DNA of 64,000 nucleotides from Aphelenchoides besseyi (lineage: Eukaryota; Nematoda; Chromadorea; Rhabditida; Aphelenchoididae): NCBI GenBank assembly GCA_024699855.1, contig JAMPIQ010000001.1, forward strand, positions 8,866,001-8,930,000, in the 5' to 3' direction. Numbering within the stretch: position 1 is the stretch's first letter; each line of letters begins with the position of its first letter. This document shows positions 24,051-35,689 of the stretch, one piece after another. The position numbers were made by a program, and so were the translations under genes. Below the pieces are notes generated by a model, which searched no databases, was not told where the DNA came from, and worked only from the letters and a program-made list of their open reading frames with translations.

Positions 24051-25104
24051 TTAATCGGATCGATAAAGTACTGACGATTGTCGTGGTAGAAGATGTTCTC
24101 CGGTAGTTCGTGATCGTTTGGTTGCTTCTTCGACTGCACTGATCAAAATGCCACGAAAAGCTCCCTTCTCCATTTCGTGAATACCATAGACCGTGGAACC
24201 GCCCGGAGATTGCACCGCCTCTTTCAAGATCGCCGGATGTTCGCCGGTCTCCAAAACCATCTTGGCGGCACCGAAAAACGTCATGGCTGAAAGTTTGATT
24301 GCCAAATCACGCGGAAGTCCCTGCTTGACACCGCCATCAGCGAGACCTTCAATCATTGCAAAAATCTTAAACAATCATCTTGCAATCGTTTAAAAACAAA
24401 AATTATACATAAGATGGTCCTGAGCCACTAAGTCCAGTGATTGGGTCGATGTAAAGTTCCGGAACTTCTACAGCATATCCAACCGTTTTGAGCAGATCCT
24501 CGACCAATTTAGAGTCACCATCTTGACATGCAGCTCCCATCTAAAATTGAAATATACGAATTCAAACTTTAGATTTACACTATAAGCTGAAGCTCCAGCA
24601 CTAACAACAGCCGGAGTGTTTGGCATCACGCGAACAACTCGAGTTTTAGCTGGTAACAACTGAAGCGAAGATTGAGTGTATTTTCGAAGAATAACATTTT
24701 ACTGTTTCAATATAACGCAACGTAATTCCCAGCGCGATAGAGATCAACAAATGATCACGACGAACTACTGGCGCAATTTCCGAAGTCACTTTGCTGACAT
24801 GCACCGGTTTCACAGCCACAAAAACGGTATCCGATTCATGAGCAACTTCAACGTTGTCATGAGTTGTATTCACGCCAAGTGTCTAGAAAAATTGTAAAAA
24901 AAGATGGTGATTATCGTTAATACCTTTATCTCTTCCAATAGTTTAACGTCTGTCTTGGGACAAGATGCAATTATCTTTGTAGGATCATATCGACCTAGAG
25001 TTTTATTTAAAAACAAACAAGCTTTGGAAATGGAAACCTGACTGAATCAATCCTCTCGCCAATGCCTGAGCCATTTTACCGGCTCCAATGAAGCCAATTC
25101 TCAT
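24051..25104 (-). CDS. Pyrroline-5-carboxylate reductase
   Basis: Catalyses the last step of proline synthesis, NAD(P)H-dependent reduction of 1-pyrroline-5-carboxylate, in mitochondria or cytosol. Read on the minus strand from ATG 25104: [18 protein letters not shown] (Rossmann dinucleotide site), [61 protein letters not shown] and [21 protein letters not shown]. The SGSGPSY block and the PGG-T region are the family signature. Six exons, with introns such as 24366-24408 and 24541-24578. About 275 residues, the normal length. No N-terminal extension is visible, so a cytosolic form (PYCR3-like) or one with a missed leader is possible. AATAAA-type signals lie just downstream near 23918. Intact. 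Confidence 0.94.
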
Positions 25105-26257
25105 CTTGAGAAAATGTTCTAGTGTCAATTAGATTACAAAATGACCAACTAGCTACTGCCGCCAATCAAGTGATAGCGAAAGAAATGGTGCGTGACCTGC
25201 GGTTCAGAATTTGCGACAAGACGATAAGTTGATAATTTTGATACGCCCGCCAACGAAAGTAAGATCGAGTGCTTGTCGGAGCGAAACTTATGATCTGCGA
25301 AAGACCACTGATTTCCGTTCGTTTATGATCTTGCGCACTTCTTCTAATTGTTCTAATCGAAGCTGCAAAGATAAGACATTGCATCGATTGTGTTCTTATC
25401 TTTAACTTATTTTTTTGTTACAAGAGTTTATTGCTGAAGTACGACTCATTGACATCTTTAAACGAGTCAATTCTTAGATTAGACAGTCGATTAGATTTAA
25501 GGGTCTGGGTTGTTTGGGACGAAGAAAACTGAATGTCAATAAGCAGAACTACGAAAATATGATGGCTACTATGTACAATCCGCTTCGAGTCAAGAGGATA
25601 AGAAAGTTGGTTATTGACTAAGGTTTTTGTTGGATCGATAGATTGCTATAAAATTGAGTGTTGACTCGAATCAAAAGATGCAGTGGTTTAAGTAAAGTTT
25701 GGCGATAGAGAACTAAAAAGCGTCGAAACCAAACCATTGCATTTTCCGAGCGGATATTCGTTTGTACGTTTGAGGCTTCATTGCGTTAAAGAGGACAACC
25801 ACGATGAGAAAACGTGGTGTCAAGATATAACAGGGTTAAAGTGCGACAAATAACCTGAGGATAATTGGAGAGTTACAAATCGTCAAAATACTTTTGAACT
25901 ACGTCTATTGAACTTGAAAATAAAATGCTTACGATTGTATCATAACCAAGGTAGATCGGTGATTAGAAAAGAACGGACCAGCCGTTGCGGTAATCAAAGA
26001 AAAAGATTTGAGGTAGTGAATGATCAAGCAATAGAAGATGGATAAGAATAGAAAGTTGAATGAAATTCAAAGTTTAGTGTACTTGAAGAGAATCGTTGAG
26101 GTTGTTAAAAAAGGTCGTGGATTTACGCGAATAGCTCAAAATTTTCGCGTATCAGAATCATAACTCCGAGAAAACGTCAACTTCTGAAAGAACTTTTTGG
26201 AAACTATGATACGATACTCGAAAATTTGGAACTTTAAGGCACGAAAATTGTTGATGT
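25105..26257. other. Intergenic, about 1.15 kb
   Basis: It lies between the P5CR start and the stop of the next minus-strand gene. The sequence is AT-rich with no long open frame that has splice sites, no recognised RNA and no repeat seen by eye. The right end (26100-26257) may be the 3' UTR of the membrane protein gene. Confidence 0.5.
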
Positions 26258-27171
26258 TCAGGTTTGCTTTGTATATTTGGTACGAACTCGGGCGCCAATC
26301 GAAACGTTTCCGTTTTCATCGGGCAATTCGTCCGGCAAAACACCAATCTTGTCGACTTCTTGTTTGATGAAATAAAGCGGAACGAACGATGCAATAGCGA
26401 TGTAATGCGGAAAGAATTGGGCAAACGGATAGATGGCGTAACTTCCATAGACGTGAAGAGCTGCGATGATTGCTTGCGTGATGATACGTTGTTCGACGTA
26501 AGTTTTCTAAAAACACACAAAAGTATAACACTTTAATCTCAATTGCCTACTTGATGGTAAACTGAAAACTGAGCAGCTAGGAGCGAGACGACTGCCGTGC
26601 AGAGCGCGAGGTATCCAAACTCTGCAGTGATCAAACGATGCAGACTGTCCAATTGGATCACATGCTCAATCTGCAAGTTAGCATTGCCAAACTATTTGCA
26701 CATTTTCAAACATACCACGTTTTTGTAGATGAAATCGGACGATGGAATCGAAGTCACAGAGTACAAAAGCGAAACCACAGCGTCTGCCCAGAACAAGTAT
26801 TTGAGTTGAACTCGAGTGCGGTTATTCGTCAAACGAGTAGTCAAATTGATTAACACATCAATCTCATCAGGGTTGGTGGCACGTCGAACAATCTCCACAA
26901 ATTCGTATAATTCAACTGCAAACCAACTCAAATCCAATGCAAAAGCAAACAGAAACCACTGAAGTTGTTCATTGCTTAAAACAACAAACAAATCACTCAC
27001 CGGTCCAGCCAAATGAACTCCACGTTCATTTGGTGAGACTGAGTAGTAAGAGAAAAACTCTTGACTACAAATTAGACCAGCAGCAAGGACTTTGGCCAAC
27101 GAGACATGTGATTCGAGTCGGTACGAATATCTGGTCTTCCACGCATAATAGGCCGCGCCGATCTTAAGAAC
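26258..27171 (-). CDS. Polytopic membrane protein, unrecognised (5' end uncertain)
   Basis: Three clear minus-strand exons joined by 41 to 45 bp introns encode about 270 residues. Seen: KIGAAYYAWKTRYSYRLES, a hydrophobic segment VLAAGLICSQEFFSYY, LQWFLFAFALDLSWFAVELY, YLFWADAVVSLLYSVTSIP, then FGYLALCTAVVSLLAAQFS and YIAIASFVPLYFIKQEVDK, and a hydrophilic tail ending KYTKQT, stop at 26258-26260. About five or six membrane segments. The second exon boundary (KNV joining IEHVIQLD) is well supported. No ATG stands at the start of the first visible exon near 27171, so at least one upstream exon is missing. An ATG at about 27352 (MAVKYRIC) is a candidate but its join is out of phase. No family recognised. 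Confidence 0.65.
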
Positions 27172-28880
27172 GTACAATTAGACACATTCAACCAACTGGT
27201 TTTTATACAAAAACTTTAAAGGGGAGGAGTCGAAAAGTTGACCGATGTCGAACTTTCAAACACATTTTTGCTGCTTCCTTTGAAATCTATCGAGCGACCG
27301 CCCTCCGAAAGATACTCACTTATAAAACAAATACGATACTTAACGGCCATCTTATCGATGTAAACTAAGATTATTTTCACACATGACTATTCTCGTGTTC
27401 AACGGTGTGAAGATCATCTCACTAATCGGTTTATTAGTATTTCAAATTTATGAGAAGTAATTGTATGCCCACTTCTTTGTTCTTAAAATTTGCAGTCGTA
27501 AGATGATTTGATTATCTAATCATAGGTGCCCAACGAAGTATCATTCTCATTTCTATATTGTGAAGGTTTTGTGCGCCTATGTTGAGTCTTCTGAGACACA
27601 CAAATAGAAATATTTTTAGTTGTGCAGGTCTTCAGAGTGGGTAATTGGCCTTCTAACACCGTCCACTGCTAAGGACTTTTACAAGCAAGCACACTTCTGT
27701 TATCTTTCAATCACCACTGATTCTGGCGATAACTTACCAGAGAATATTTTCGAAACAAACTTCTTGCTTAAAGCCAGTAATTTGGCATTTAAACTAACTA
27801 CGGTCTTCATCAACACGTTGAATGTTCGAATAACATTCCGGTTAATGAAGATTTCAAGTATCAATTCAGACACTAAGAAGATGAGCCATTTAATTGTGGA
27901 TTAGTTGCTAGATAATAGACGAAAATTTAAGATAACGGGAATCCCTGTCAAATCACAACTAATAATCAACAGCTTACGAACAGATTTACATTCTTAATGC
28001 GAAACTTTAACTGCTTATTCGTCTGAACGCTACGAGATCGCTCATTTTATGGTCATTGAGCGAATTTTTAACATTCCAATCTCAATTTTTCTTATTCACA
28101 ATCAGCTTTAGATTGTGAATCGGCGGGCAATTTAACAACTTGAACTCATTAACCGCCGATTCTCTTACCTGGAAGGGTCCTAAGAAACGCAGAAGGAACA
28201 AATGAGCAACATCGAGTGGTCGTGTAACCTGAAAACATTGAGGTCATTAAGTTTATACTGACAATTAAAAGAATTTATTGAAAACCTCTTAGTACGTTTA
28301 CTCTCAATGTACGGTAAATTCTCAATCCTTTAAGACAATTGCAATCAGCAAACTTTAATCCCTGAGTTCTACAATACTTGTCTTGATTGTCGATTAATCC
28401 CGAGGATTATACCCGTTATTATCAGAAACAATTCAGGCGGCCGAAAAGGTGACTACAGCTCGACTGTCGAGTCTTTTCATTAGAATAAAAACAAACTAAT
28501 TGAACGTGATTGGGCGTCCTTGCAATTGTGATTCGCTTAATTCCCTTAGATAGAAGCTTATTTCCATTTGTTCAAGCTCCTAGAAACCTTCTTTTGGATT
28601 AACACTAGAATAAAGCTTTTGGATTATGAGATTCGAAATCTAATATGCTCAACCCTCGTCGACCTTATTGGGCTCTCGAGCTGTACTCGACTGTTAACAG
28701 AACATAAGTTCAGATTGTTAACAGCAAGTGCACCTCGTATGAATCGCTTATTCACGTTTGAATGAATCTTCATTACAAAAAGTACAATCGAAGTAAATGG
28801 CGAGTCGGTGACCTTTGTTGTATTTTTGACAAAACACCGCAAATTTCAAATGTTGTCGTGTGATTGTCAGACATGTTTTT
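27172..28880. other. Intergenic, about 1.7 kb, with one dispersed repeat
   Basis: It contains the repeat copy at 27535-27693. The open frames at 27620-27904 and 28568-28842 have no splice context. The right end should be the 3' UTR of the small gene at 28881. Otherwise AT-rich and featureless. Confidence 0.5.
27535..27693 (+). repeat. Dispersed repeat, copy A
   Basis: The stretch ending CTTCTAACACCGTCCACTGC, then AAGGACTTTTACAAGCAAGC, closely matches 57795-57942 in the same orientation (CTTCTAACACCGTTCAACGC, then TAGCGACTTTAAAAATCAAG). The upstream parts also align (GCCTATGTTGAGTCTTCTGA against GCCTTTGTTTAGCCTTCTTA). It looks like two diverged copies of an unclassified interspersed repeat. 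Confidence 0.6.
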
Positions 28881-29228
28881 TCAAACAAAACTGCCGCCAT
28901 GAGATATTTCCCTTTCGTCGTTAAAGTTCGATTTGATCACAAGACGAATTCTCTAGACGAAATAAAATCTTCGTTTTTGTTACTTCATGAACTTTGAGAT
29001 AGCTATCGTGACTCGAAAACTCACCTTAGCGGCCAAGATAGCACTTGGCGCGACCAACAGAAAAAGCCCGAAGATGCCGTGAAAAGCGATTCGAGCGTTC
29101 TTTTGATGTTGATGTCGAACGAGCGATGCCGCGAGTAGAACGACGAGCACGATGTGGGGCAAGATCGTAAACGGAACCCACTCGGGAATGTACTCTTCGG
29201 CTTTCAACTTGAGACTGTGTATCGACAT
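28881..29228 (-). CDS. Small two-TM protein, unrecognised
   Basis: ATG at 29226-29228 gives MSIHSLKLKAEEYIPEWVPF, then TM1 (ILPHIVLVVLLAASLV), a His/Gln/Lys loop (RHQHQKNARIA), then TM2 (FHGIFGLFLLVAPSAILAAK). A GTGAGT donor follows, and the exon after it (RIRLVIKSNFNDEREI) ends at TGA 28881-28883. About 92 residues. Without splicing the frame runs a further 14 codons. Small hairpin proteins of this kind include respiratory-complex and ER accessory subunits, but no specific family is recognised. Confidence 0.6.
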
Positions 29229-32197
29229 GGCAGTGCAAGGCTACAAGCATGTGGTTTGATTAAATTTTATTTGTTTATGAACGCGATTCAAAAGCACGAA
29301 TTCGAAGAACCAGTTTGTTCGTTCGAAAGAAGGTACTCGGTGACAGTAAGAGCGAGTAGTTCGCAATAAAAAATGGCGAGTCAGATGAGAAGAAAATGCG
29401 AACGAACAGCTTTTTGTTGGAACGTTTCAAGGAAGAGCATTTGGCTGGTAAACAAAAACACACGAAAACAACTCGTCACATGCTCAAATTTCATCGTACG
29501 AATTTCCATTTCAACCAAGTGTGAGAACCGAAAAGATATCGATCTTGTAAAAAGACACTTGGTTGGAAAGTCAATTAGCGATTGAGGTCAACGTGGAAAA
29601 GTGTCGATTGTGGCCGGAGATAAACAGGAAAATTGGCAACTCAAAGGTCGACCACAAAAAGATCTTTCGAAAACCAACTTCGGCCGCTGTGCCAAATGCA
29701 ATCGATCTTTTAAAAACAATAAACGACCTCCGAAAAACGAACCAATTATCGTATTGAATGGGCATGTTGTTCATCATAAGCTCAATCAAATGTCAAACAA
29801 GTTCGTAGTCGATTGTCAGCTGATGAAAACCAGAAGACCAACGGTCACAAGATCTGCGTTGAAGCCCTCAACGAAATGCAAATGACGAGTGCTGAGCACA
29901 AATAGCGTACGGAATGGCCGAAGCGCGAGCGAATTGCCGCGATAGTTGCGCGACAAGATTTACTGGGCCCGAGCGTCAGCTGAACAACGGCCGGTCAATG
30001 ACCTCGACTCTCGACCAACGCAGCAGGAGGCGGCGCAAGAGCAGTAAGATTGAAAGGTTGGAAGACGAATGAACACAGAAGCGACTTCAGTTCGTGTGGA
30101 TGGACAATTGCTGACCGTCCTTCCATTTGTTGTGCCGCAAAACAGAACCGGAAATACGCAGGAAAAACTAACGATCTCAATTTTAGATCACGTGCCGCAG
30201 CAAATTTGAAAGGTCGAGTTTACAGAAAGTAAACAGGATGAACATAACGAACGTGACATCAACTGCTGTAGACCTTGAAACGAAGTTTCCAGAGCAATAG
30301 GCAGCAAAGGACAATAACAGTCGTGGCTGCTCGTTTTACCTCAATTCTAATTGTAAAACACCAAACTGACAATTTCATGGCTCTCGACCAAAAGTCAAAC
30401 AAAAACACCCGATCGCGCACTCTTCTTCCGGAGAAGAAGCCGTTCGATTGAAGCAGCAGTCGTAAACAACCACCGAGGTCGTAAAAAGCTGTAAATCCCG
30501 AACGAGTAAAAGGGAAGTTTTCGAGTGTGAAAAATGGAAAACAATCGGAGAACGGAACTCTGTTGGAACGTTAAGAGCGAAGATTTGGCGACCAAAACGT
30601 TTGAGGATGTGCATCAACGGGCGAACATCGAAAGTCTGAAAAGCTTCTTGTTTTTGCCCAACCGTCTTTGCGTTTATTGAACACAATTGCTCTTATTTTC
30701 CTAATGGAAATATGATTCGAATTCTACTGTTGACTCTACGGCTTATGCAAATGTCTTTCAATGGCCACAAACTGCGAAGTCAGAAACAACCTCGAGAGTT
30801 GCAGCGAAAAATCGCGCACAATTTCTGTCAATCTCTCGGTCGTTTGGAAGACAAAGAGCAGCAAAGTCGAGATTAACACCAAATGTTTCGCAGAGGCGGC
30901 AAAATAAACAAAAATGCCGAGTTGTCTTTTGCAGATTAAGGGTATCGCGTGTTTATCACAAATCACTTTCTATAAACGACTTTGCTATTTAGTTAATCCA
31001 ACGCCAAGTGTCATCTCGGGCTTATTCCTTTGACCATAGCAAATGAATCGAAAACAAAACGGAATCGAATGTACAAGTCCGTTCGACATCACTTGTCAAT
31101 TTGTTCCATGCACTTCACTGGTCATTGTTTGCGAGAGCCTGACGTGTTGAAAGCGCAAATTTCCGGTCGACCTCAACCGCAATTCTTCGATTGCCGTCAT
31201 TTCCAATTTGCACTAAGCGAGCACTTCGAACTGCTCACCATGTTGCAGCCAACAAATCGGGAAAATGAACTGACCGTACAGAAACGAGGACTTTTATTGA
31301 CCATTTGAACAAATTCAAGTGCCCGTTTATGTCCAACTGGTCGTTGAATGTGATTTCCCATAAAAACAACAACTTTGACCATTTTTAAGAGTACAATACT
31401 GACTATCGATGGAATAATTGCGATAGTCTATTAGAGAAGTTAAGTTTGAGTCCAGAAGAAAACCTTTTTTCCGTTGCATTAATCAAAAGAAAACGATCGG
31501 CCGAGTGATAAACGTTCGTTTCAGTTTAGAATTGTTCTTGCAGCGATGGATTTGCCGTTTTCTGTATCGGATTATACGAATAAACTCGTTTCCAGTCTCT
31601 GGTCTTTTCCATCGTGGAGCAAAGTTCGTCGGTTTGTTTATAGCCGACTTGTGGTCCGATTTCACAAAACTGATATCATCTGATAGACTCCACGCGTTTT
31701 CAAAGTGTCGGCACTCGACCTTATTTCGGCTAATCAGTTTTTGAGCTCAATGATCGTATTTCATAAGCGGGGATGTGAAAACGATGAGTCACCGCAGTGG
31801 TATAAACGGAAGTCAACAAACTCATCTCTTGCTCTTTAAGTCTCAAGGCTATGGCGGCTGTTCGTTTCTCAACGCGACGTCCGTTGGAGCCGTGAGAATA
31901 AAAGAGCGGCAAAGAGGCTCGAGCGCGGTGTTGTTGGTCTCCAGTTATTTTCCTCGTTCTATTTTTCGTTGTGTTTGGGAAGTTGGAGGACAGTTGAAAG
32001 TTTTGAGTGGTGATTCATCGACGTGTTTTTGTTCGCGCAATTACATGAATCCGCCAAGGTCGGCTTTACACCAAAAATCGTGAACTCGTTTGATCTTATC
32101 TTTTACCGATTGACTCGTTCGGTTCGTTGGTTGTTCGAGAGTTGTGTTAGAAACTCGGAAAAAGTATAACTCGAAATTTCAGTTTTCGTTTGGTGAG
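29229..32197. other. Gene desert, about 3 kb
   Basis: No gene can be supported. Many short open frames occur on both strands, none with consensus splice ends in phase or a recognisable domain. GC content and word use are more even than in AT-rich intergenic DNA elsewhere in the window. The right end (about 32090-32197) probably holds the promoter of the secreted protein gene; AAATTTCAG at about 32173-32181 could be a trans-splice acceptor. Confidence 0.5.
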
Positions 32198-32916
32198 ATG
32201 ACTCGTTTTGTTTCGTTGGCTTTGCTGGCGCTGGTTTTTGCGATATCTCAGGGTTAGTCAACAGGGAGAACTTGGTTGTTCAACAATCAACGTTTAGCTC
32301 ACGTATTCCGCTGCCTAGACGATGGTTGTCTTTGTGATACCGACGAAGAGTTGATTTCGTGTCACAACAACGGAACACGCACTGAACTTCCGCTTCCAGC
32401 CAAGCGTCTTCGTGGATTTGTTGTTCTTGGCATCAGCAAGAACAACATTCACACGTTGCCGCCTGAAGAAATCATTCACCAGAAATTCCCAGATCTTCAA
32501 GTGAGTTCAAGTTAACAACTCAACTAATTCAAATTTCAGGGAATCGACGTGATCGGCAATCCAAACTTCGATTGCGATCAAATTCAAGAATACAAGAGAA
32601 TCCATATTCTTTCCAGCTGCGGCAATGAGACTCAAGAATACGCAAATGTTGAGGTTTACATGCCGACAGAAGCGAACGTAAGTTCGTCCAAGAGTAACTT
32701 TAATGCGTTAGTTGAGTTCAGACTGTCGACTGCGATCCGATATGTCAAGCAAAGAAACATGCTGAAACCGCTCACGAATACATGAAAGAACTTTGGCAAT
32801 CGTTATTGGAGAAGATTCAAGAGATCCGTGAACACGAATTCGTCAAAGAAGTTGAGACTAGTGTGAAAGGCGTCGCCAATGATTTCGTCGATTGGTTGCG
32901 CCATCACACAAAATAA
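32198..32916 (+). CDS. Secreted protein with a leucine-rich-repeat cap-like domain
   Basis: Four exons (32198-32252, 32298-32500, 32540-32677, 32722-32916) give about 197 residues. A signal peptide (MTRFVSLALLALVFAISQ) is followed by a cysteine cluster CLDDGCLCDTDEELISC like an LRR N-terminal cap. The segment LRGFVVLGISKNNIHTLPPE resembles a single leucine-rich repeat, and the next, DVIGNPNFDCDQIQ, a C-terminal cap. One sequon (NGT) is seen. The last exon adds a C-x-x-x-C motif (CDPIC) and a long charged helix ending WLRHHTK. Nematodes encode many short secreted proteins of this plan; none has a known role that I can cite. AATAAA lies near 33033. Strong gene model, domain call moderate. Confidence 0.8.
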
Positions 32917-33087
32917 AAGGGTTCGCCATGGTTTTCTTGCTTTTTGTACTTTAACATTTAAAGTCTCGCATTTTTTGCTTCACATACTCGAAATGTATTT
33001 AAGATTGTAAATTCCTTTAATTTCGTATAATCGAATAAAAACAACTTAAAAAGACTCAATGTACAGACAGTAACAAGTAACAGCGGC

Positions 33088-34859
33088 TCAGATATACAGT
33101 CGAATGTTTGGCAACGACGGCGATACGGTTGTTGGTGTTTCGATGGGCGTCTTCAGCGTGTTTTCATTGCACGGAAACTCGAACTTCAACTCCGAAACGG
33201 AGCGATGAAAAGTGTGATCCACAGGTTCATCGCAGAATTGTTCGGCCAATATGAAGCATATACACGCTATGATCGCAGCACTGGACAGAAGAATCATGTG
33301 ATGTTCGAGTCGAAAACTCATGGAGCCGAAGAACATCAAACATGTTGTGGTTGTTTGGAAGATTTTGAAAAGGGCGAACGATTCCACGCTTTTGTCCGAA
33401 TACTTGCTGATCAGAAATGTTGTGATCTTAATCTTCGGATGACCGACCATTTCAAATCATTCCACTCACCTGTGTGTTCCAACAAGCATCAGAAAACCCA
33501 AAGAAGTATCCGCAAATCAACGTGATTGACACTCTAAAATTGATGTAGCACTTCTTTGATTCAATGAATTTACTGTGGTTCAAAGTAACTTATTTCGTTG
33601 GTTTTCTTCAAAGGAGCTTCGGATGGGAAGTAGAGGTAAACGGCAAGATACGTGACAACATGTATCACTGTCCCAACAATAATAATACGATCCCGTCCAA
33701 CGTTCGAGAACTTGTTTTTGAAAATTCCAAAAACAAATGAACCTGAAAAGCAAACGGTTTTTGATTAGAAAGTTGTTTGACATCTTACCGCTCACTTGAC
33801 CTAATCCCTGAACAATCACATTTATAGCGAGAATTTGATGAGTGTTTTCAGATAGACGCGTTGTGAAAGCGATACACGTAGAGAAAATGGTGCTGTTGAA
33901 GGACTCTTCCATACCCGAGAAAAGGAAGACAAACATAAACAGACCCATACGTTTCGAAAATGCCAATTGTAAAGTTGATTCTACAAAACAAGTTAATAGT
34001 TGAATAGAACAACATACTCAACGCTTGTACATGATTCAGTTTCTTTGTTGCCGCTGTTGAGTGGGTTGCCATCTTCGGTGAGTATTGCAGACTACCGTTT
34101 GTGGCGGAACGCAGATTCATCAACAAAATAATTCCAATCATCGAAACAATCGTAAACGACCCGTAGAGTATGTTCATTGTAGTGCTGTCGAAAGTCGACG
34201 AATTTGTGCGAAAAACAACAAACAAAAAGATACCACCGGAGATTTGACACGACTGCAAAATGGCCCAAAAGATGCCGCTATGTCGTGATGCAGTTTCTTC
34301 ATCGGAGTTATTCGCTAAATACGCACCTTCGCCGTTCCACAAAGCTCAACAATTAACAGTCATGTTAGTTGTTAGAATGAAAGATACCTGCAGCTCCCAA
34401 ACCAACCAGTGCCGATGACAAATAAAGATAGGGTTCATTCAGAAAGAAGAATCCAGCGTGAAAAGTCGCGTAGCTAAACGCCCCCAACGTCATGGAATAC
34501 CTCGATCCGAGATTATGAATGATTGGAGCGCTGAATAAATTGGCAATCGCAAACACCGCGTAGATGATTGCAAGACTAAAGTTTTCTGATGATTCGATCA
34601 AACAATCGAGTTACCTGTTGTAGCCAGCATGTTTACGTACGACGCTTCTTTCGGCAAACGAATCCAAAACGATTTCCTGAATCGAAGCCGCGGCGTTGAA
34701 CGAAAAGAATATCAGGAAAAATCCAATGCCCAATTGTATGACATTAAACGTATTCGGATTCATTCCACCAATATTTGACGCAGTGGTTTGATGGAAAATT
34801 CCATTCGGTTTTTTTCTCTCGATCGATGACTGAGCAATCGGCAGCTTATTGGACACCAT
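33088..34859 (-). CDS. UNC93-like major facilitator protein MFSD11
   Basis: A 12-TM transporter-fold protein of unknown substrate, found in animal brains and other tissues. On the minus strand the exons join in frame: FNVIQLGIGFFLIFFSFN, AGYNSLAIIYAVFAIANLFS, ALVGLGAAALWNGEGAYLAN, SGIFWAILQSCQISGGIFLF, a hydrophilic central loop, GLFMFVFLFSGMEESFNSTI, GLGQVSGSFVFGIFKNKF, and YLAVYLYFPSEAPL. These and the downstream block GYFFGFSDACWNTQ with FLISKYSDKSVESFALFKI match human MFSD11 along its length. A 40-bp intron at about 33524-33563 is needed to connect the last two blocks. The C-terminus is hydrophilic. Start ATG at 34859; an internal ATG (MNPNTFNVIQLG) at about 34763 is the alternative. Intact. 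Confidence 0.9.
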
Positions 34860-35689
34860 TGGTGTGTTGGAAACTCGCGACTAAAAACCAAATTAATGCA
34901 AATCTCAGATTGCGAAGTGATCGAACGTTCGAGCCGCGTATCAATCAAAAGTCAATGGACAATGCGGAAGCAACGTCCACGAACTGCGTGGATATAAACG
35001 CAAAATACTACAACGACCTTCGACAGAATGTCCGCGTGATATCATCGCAAATTCGCACAAGAGTTGAGCAAAACCTTATGATTTGTATTCTAACGAAACA
35101 TTTCGTGACGACTTCTGCGAACTCCAAATGCACAAAGTATCGGAAGTCTTTGCGTCAACTCAAAGGGCAATCACTTGCGCGTGCTTTGAGTGGAAACCAA
35201 TTAGTTTCGTTTGCACACCTCCAACAACCACAGAAACTCAACTCCATTCTCACAATCAATCACCGTCTGATAATCGAATGTCAGACGTCTAGTCGCAGTA
35301 AACACGTGTTTGCGGTCATTCCAACGAATTGAAGGTCGAAAAAGACATTCGAGCAACAACGTACATATTTGTGATTTACAACAATTTGGAGACTTTTGGG
35401 TGTACCTCCAATTATCCCTTTGATTTTGAGTCGATGGACCGCAAATTGGAAATCTTGTACGATCGAAAGTGTTAATAAGCTTTAGAAAGCAGATGTTTGT
35501 ACTCGACAATTAGACCAACCATTTGATTCATAATCGACGAGCTCTCGAAATGTCGCATTTGGTCGCCGATCGAATTTCGTATTTTGACTGATATTTTTGA
35601 TTGTGTTTATGATTCGGATCGTACCGTACTGTTCAAGCTTTTTTATTGAAATGCATTTGATAATCACCGGGTTTTAACTGCAGCGAAAC
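34860..35689. other. Intergenic, about 0.8 kb
   Basis: It lies between the MFSD11 start and the legumain 1 stop, both minus-strand. It should hold the MFSD11 promoter and legumain 3' UTR. Open frames on both strands are short and unsupported. Confidence 0.5.
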